Below are positions 6,477 to 7,214 of a DNA stretch of 7,214 bases, one piece after another (the first letter of the stretch is position 1; each line of letters opens with the position of its first letter). This stretch comes from Bacillota bacterium. GTDB lineage: Bacteria; Bacillota; Clostridia; Oscillospirales; Acutalibacteraceae. The position numbers and the translations under genes were made by a program. A model generated the notes under the pieces. The model was not told the origin of the DNA. It saw only the letters and a program-made list of their open reading frames with translations, and ran no database searches. Where the stretch lies: NCBI GenBank assembly GCA_023420245.1, contig JAEZWL010000092.1, forward strand, positions 1 through 7,214. Reading direction: 5' to 3'.

Positions 6477-7007
6477 ATGGCAATTGGTGAAAGAATTCGT
6501 TTTATTCGCAATATGAAAGGTATGACACAGAAGTGGCTTGGTATCGCCGTTGGCTTTCCGGAAAAGACTGCTGACATTCGTATGGCTCAGTATGAATCCG
6601 GCTCAAGAACACCGAAAGCCGATCTGACCGGTGCTCTTGCCAACGTGCTTGATGTCTCTCCGTTGGCGCTGTCCGTGCCGGATATTGATTCGGAGCTAGG
6701 TCTTATGCACACTTTCTTTGCGCTGGAAGATATATACGGACTAAAGATTGATAAGGTCGAGGATGAACTTTGTCTCCGCCTTGATTTTCATAGAGGAAAT
6801 AGCAATGTCTTTCTGTTTGATTTCTTTGCAGCTTGGCAAAAGCAGGCAAAGCTTTTCAAAAACGGCGAAATCTCCAAAGAGGAATATGACCGCTGGCGTT
6901 ATAACTACCCGAAGTACGATGCCGAAAGCGGATTTGTCAAGATGCCTTCTCAGGAGCTCAGTGATGCACTTGTAGATGCCTTCAAAGACCGCCTGAAAGA
7001 TGAATAA
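6477..7007 (+). CDS. XRE-family helix-turn-helix transcriptional regulator
   Basis: Intact 176-residue protein. Residues about 4-62 form a Cro/C1-type DNA-binding domain: ERIRFIRNMKGMTQKWLGIA is helices 1-2, and the stretch ending MAQYESGSRTPKADL holds the recognition helix region, followed by LANVLDVSPLAL. Residues 63-176 are a separate acidic and aromatic C-terminal domain (GLMHTFFALEDIYGL, then EEYDRWRYNYPKYD and ELSDALVDAFKDRLKDE) that I do not recognise as an enzyme. I know similar proteins only as regulators in clostridial mobile elements. ATG 6477 is supported by GGAG eight bases upstream. It is divergent from the decayed restriction operon and has its own promoter, dyad and terminator, so it is a self-contained unit, probably acquired separately. 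Its targets cannot be read from the sequence. Confidence 0.85.
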   Translation: MAIGERIRFIRNMKGMTQKWLGIAVGFPEKTADIRMAQYESGSRTPKADLTGALANVLDVSPLALSVPDIDSELGLMHTFFALEDIYGLKIDKVEDELCLRLDFHRGNSNVFLFDFFAAWQKQAKLFKNGEISKEEYDRWRYNYPKYDAESGFVKMPSQELSDALVDAFKDRLKDE

Positions 7008-7016
7008 AGACGACAA

Positions 7017-7053
7017 AAAGCCCGTAACTGTTTTATCCACAGTTATGGGCTTT
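7017..7053 (+). terminator. Terminator after the XRE gene (possibly bidirectional)
   Basis: AAAGCCCGTAACTGT (7017-7031) pairs with ACAGTTATGGGCTTT (7039-7053) over 15 bp with one G-T wobble and a 7-base loop. The stem ends in TTT followed by CTT on the plus strand and has an A-run before it (a T-run on the minus strand), so it can act both ways. It lies ten bases after the XRE stop. Confidence 0.8.
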
Positions 7054-7069
7054 CTTATGGCATAAAATC

Positions 7070-7086
7070 CACCAGCTCTGCTGGTG
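7070..7086 (+). repeat. Subterminal hairpin of the IS200-like left end
   Basis: CACCAGC (7070-7076) and GCTGGTG (7080-7086) form a perfect 7-bp stem with a TCT loop. IS200/IS605 transposases recognise such hairpins near the element ends. There is no T tract, so it is not an ordinary terminator. Confidence 0.55.
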
Positions 7087-7119
7087 AATAAAAAGCTTAA
7101 GCTATGGACAAAAATAAAG

Positions 7120-7172
7120 CTCCTCGATATGTTAAAGTTACGGTCTGCCAACCTAACAAAAATATCGAGGAG
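7120..7172 (+). promoter_or_regulatory. Long-range hairpin sequestering the tnpA ribosome binding site
   Basis: CTCCTCGATAT (7120-7130) is the exact complement of ATATCGAGGAG (7162-7172), giving an 11-bp stem around 31 bases. The right arm contains most of the AGGAGG that should drive tnpA translation nine bases before its ATG. A 5' hairpin limiting transposase synthesis is known for IS200; its presence here is seen directly, its effect is inferred. Confidence 0.7.
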
Positions 7173-7181
7173 GTCTTTGAA

Positions 7182-7214
7182 ATGAAAGACATAAACAGTT
7201 TAGAACATACCAAA
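7182..7214 (+). CDS. tnpA: IS200/IS605 transposase TnpA (Y1 HUH type), first 11 codons
   Basis: Only MKDINSLEHTK is visible before the window ends. The SLxHTK opening, here SLEHTK, is typical of IS200-like TnpA, which continues with a conserved YHIVFxPKYR region and carries an HUH pair and one catalytic tyrosine for single-strand transposition. AGGAGG lies nine bases upstream and is buried in the hairpin at 7120-7172. The two hairpins support the call more than the 11 residues do. Confidence 0.65.
   Translation, partial: MKDINSLEHTK

Larger units (their letters stand above)
7062..7214 (+). mobile_element. IS200/IS605-family element, left end (continues past the window)
   Basis: A short subterminal hairpin, then an untranslated leader that folds over the ribosome binding site, then a tnpA start reading MKDINSLEHTK: this is the layout of IS200-type elements, which move as single strands and lack terminal inverted repeats. 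The exact left boundary cannot be fixed without the other end; 7062 is an estimate, placed between the XRE terminator and the first hairpin. Confidence 0.65.

Noticed and set aside
7094..7103. AGCTTAAGCT palindrome
   Set aside because: A 10-bp palindrome without loop or context; it fits inside the IS200 leader and needs no separate explanation.
6741..7151. Minus-strand 136-codon open frame
   Set aside because: It is the complement of the well-supported XRE gene and runs across its terminator.
1..7214. CRISPR arrays, tRNA or rRNA genes
   Set aside because: No regularly spaced repeats and no cloverleaf or rRNA-like sequence seen on either strand.

Overview
The window looks like an accessory stretch of a chromosome from a Gram-positive Bacillota, most likely a clostridial lineage. 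This is inferred from strong AGGAG-type ribosome binding sites, moderate GC content, and the family types of the HsdR/HsdM fragments, the XRE regulator and the IS200-like element. No species can be named from the sequence alone.

Layout, left to right. (1) 1-558, minus strand: the end of a phage lysis module, with a holin-like membrane protein followed by the N-terminus of an Amidase_2-type endolysin that runs off the left edge; the two overlap by ATGA. (2) 577-1223: no convincing gene. It holds a strong minus-strand terminator (840-884), a strong extended -10 promoter overlapped by a perfect 10-bp dyad (1080-1132), a GTTATCA repeat cluster and two mini-ORFs. (3) 1224-6437, minus strand: the wreck of a type I restriction-modification operon. 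In transcription order it reads hsdM (C-terminal third only), rhuM (N-terminus only), a HAD-family hydrolase (N-terminus missing), hsdR, and a YgjP-like zinc metallopeptidase. No hsdS is present. (4) 6436-7053, plus strand: an intact XRE-family regulator with its own promoter, operator-like dyad and terminator. (5) About 7062-7214: the left end and first 11 codons of an IS200/IS605-family transposon.

The main result is that every gene of the restriction operon is broken, each by a different lesion. hsdM is cut off at a junction with the XRE promoter. rhuM and the HAD gene are fused out of frame across a deletion that probably removed hsdS. hsdR has a roughly 165-bp internal segment in the opposite orientation, and this segment holds the whole visible PD-(D/E)xK nuclease core (RPDIV and IECK). 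hsdR also has a frameshift near its 3' end, and ygjP has an in-frame TAA at codon 35. Turning the inverted piece around in silico restores one continuous in-frame HsdR. With no methylase catalytic core, no specificity subunit and a disconnected nuclease, the system should be non-functional as it stands. Whether the inversion is a reversible switch, random decay or an assembly or amplification artefact cannot be decided from this sequence.
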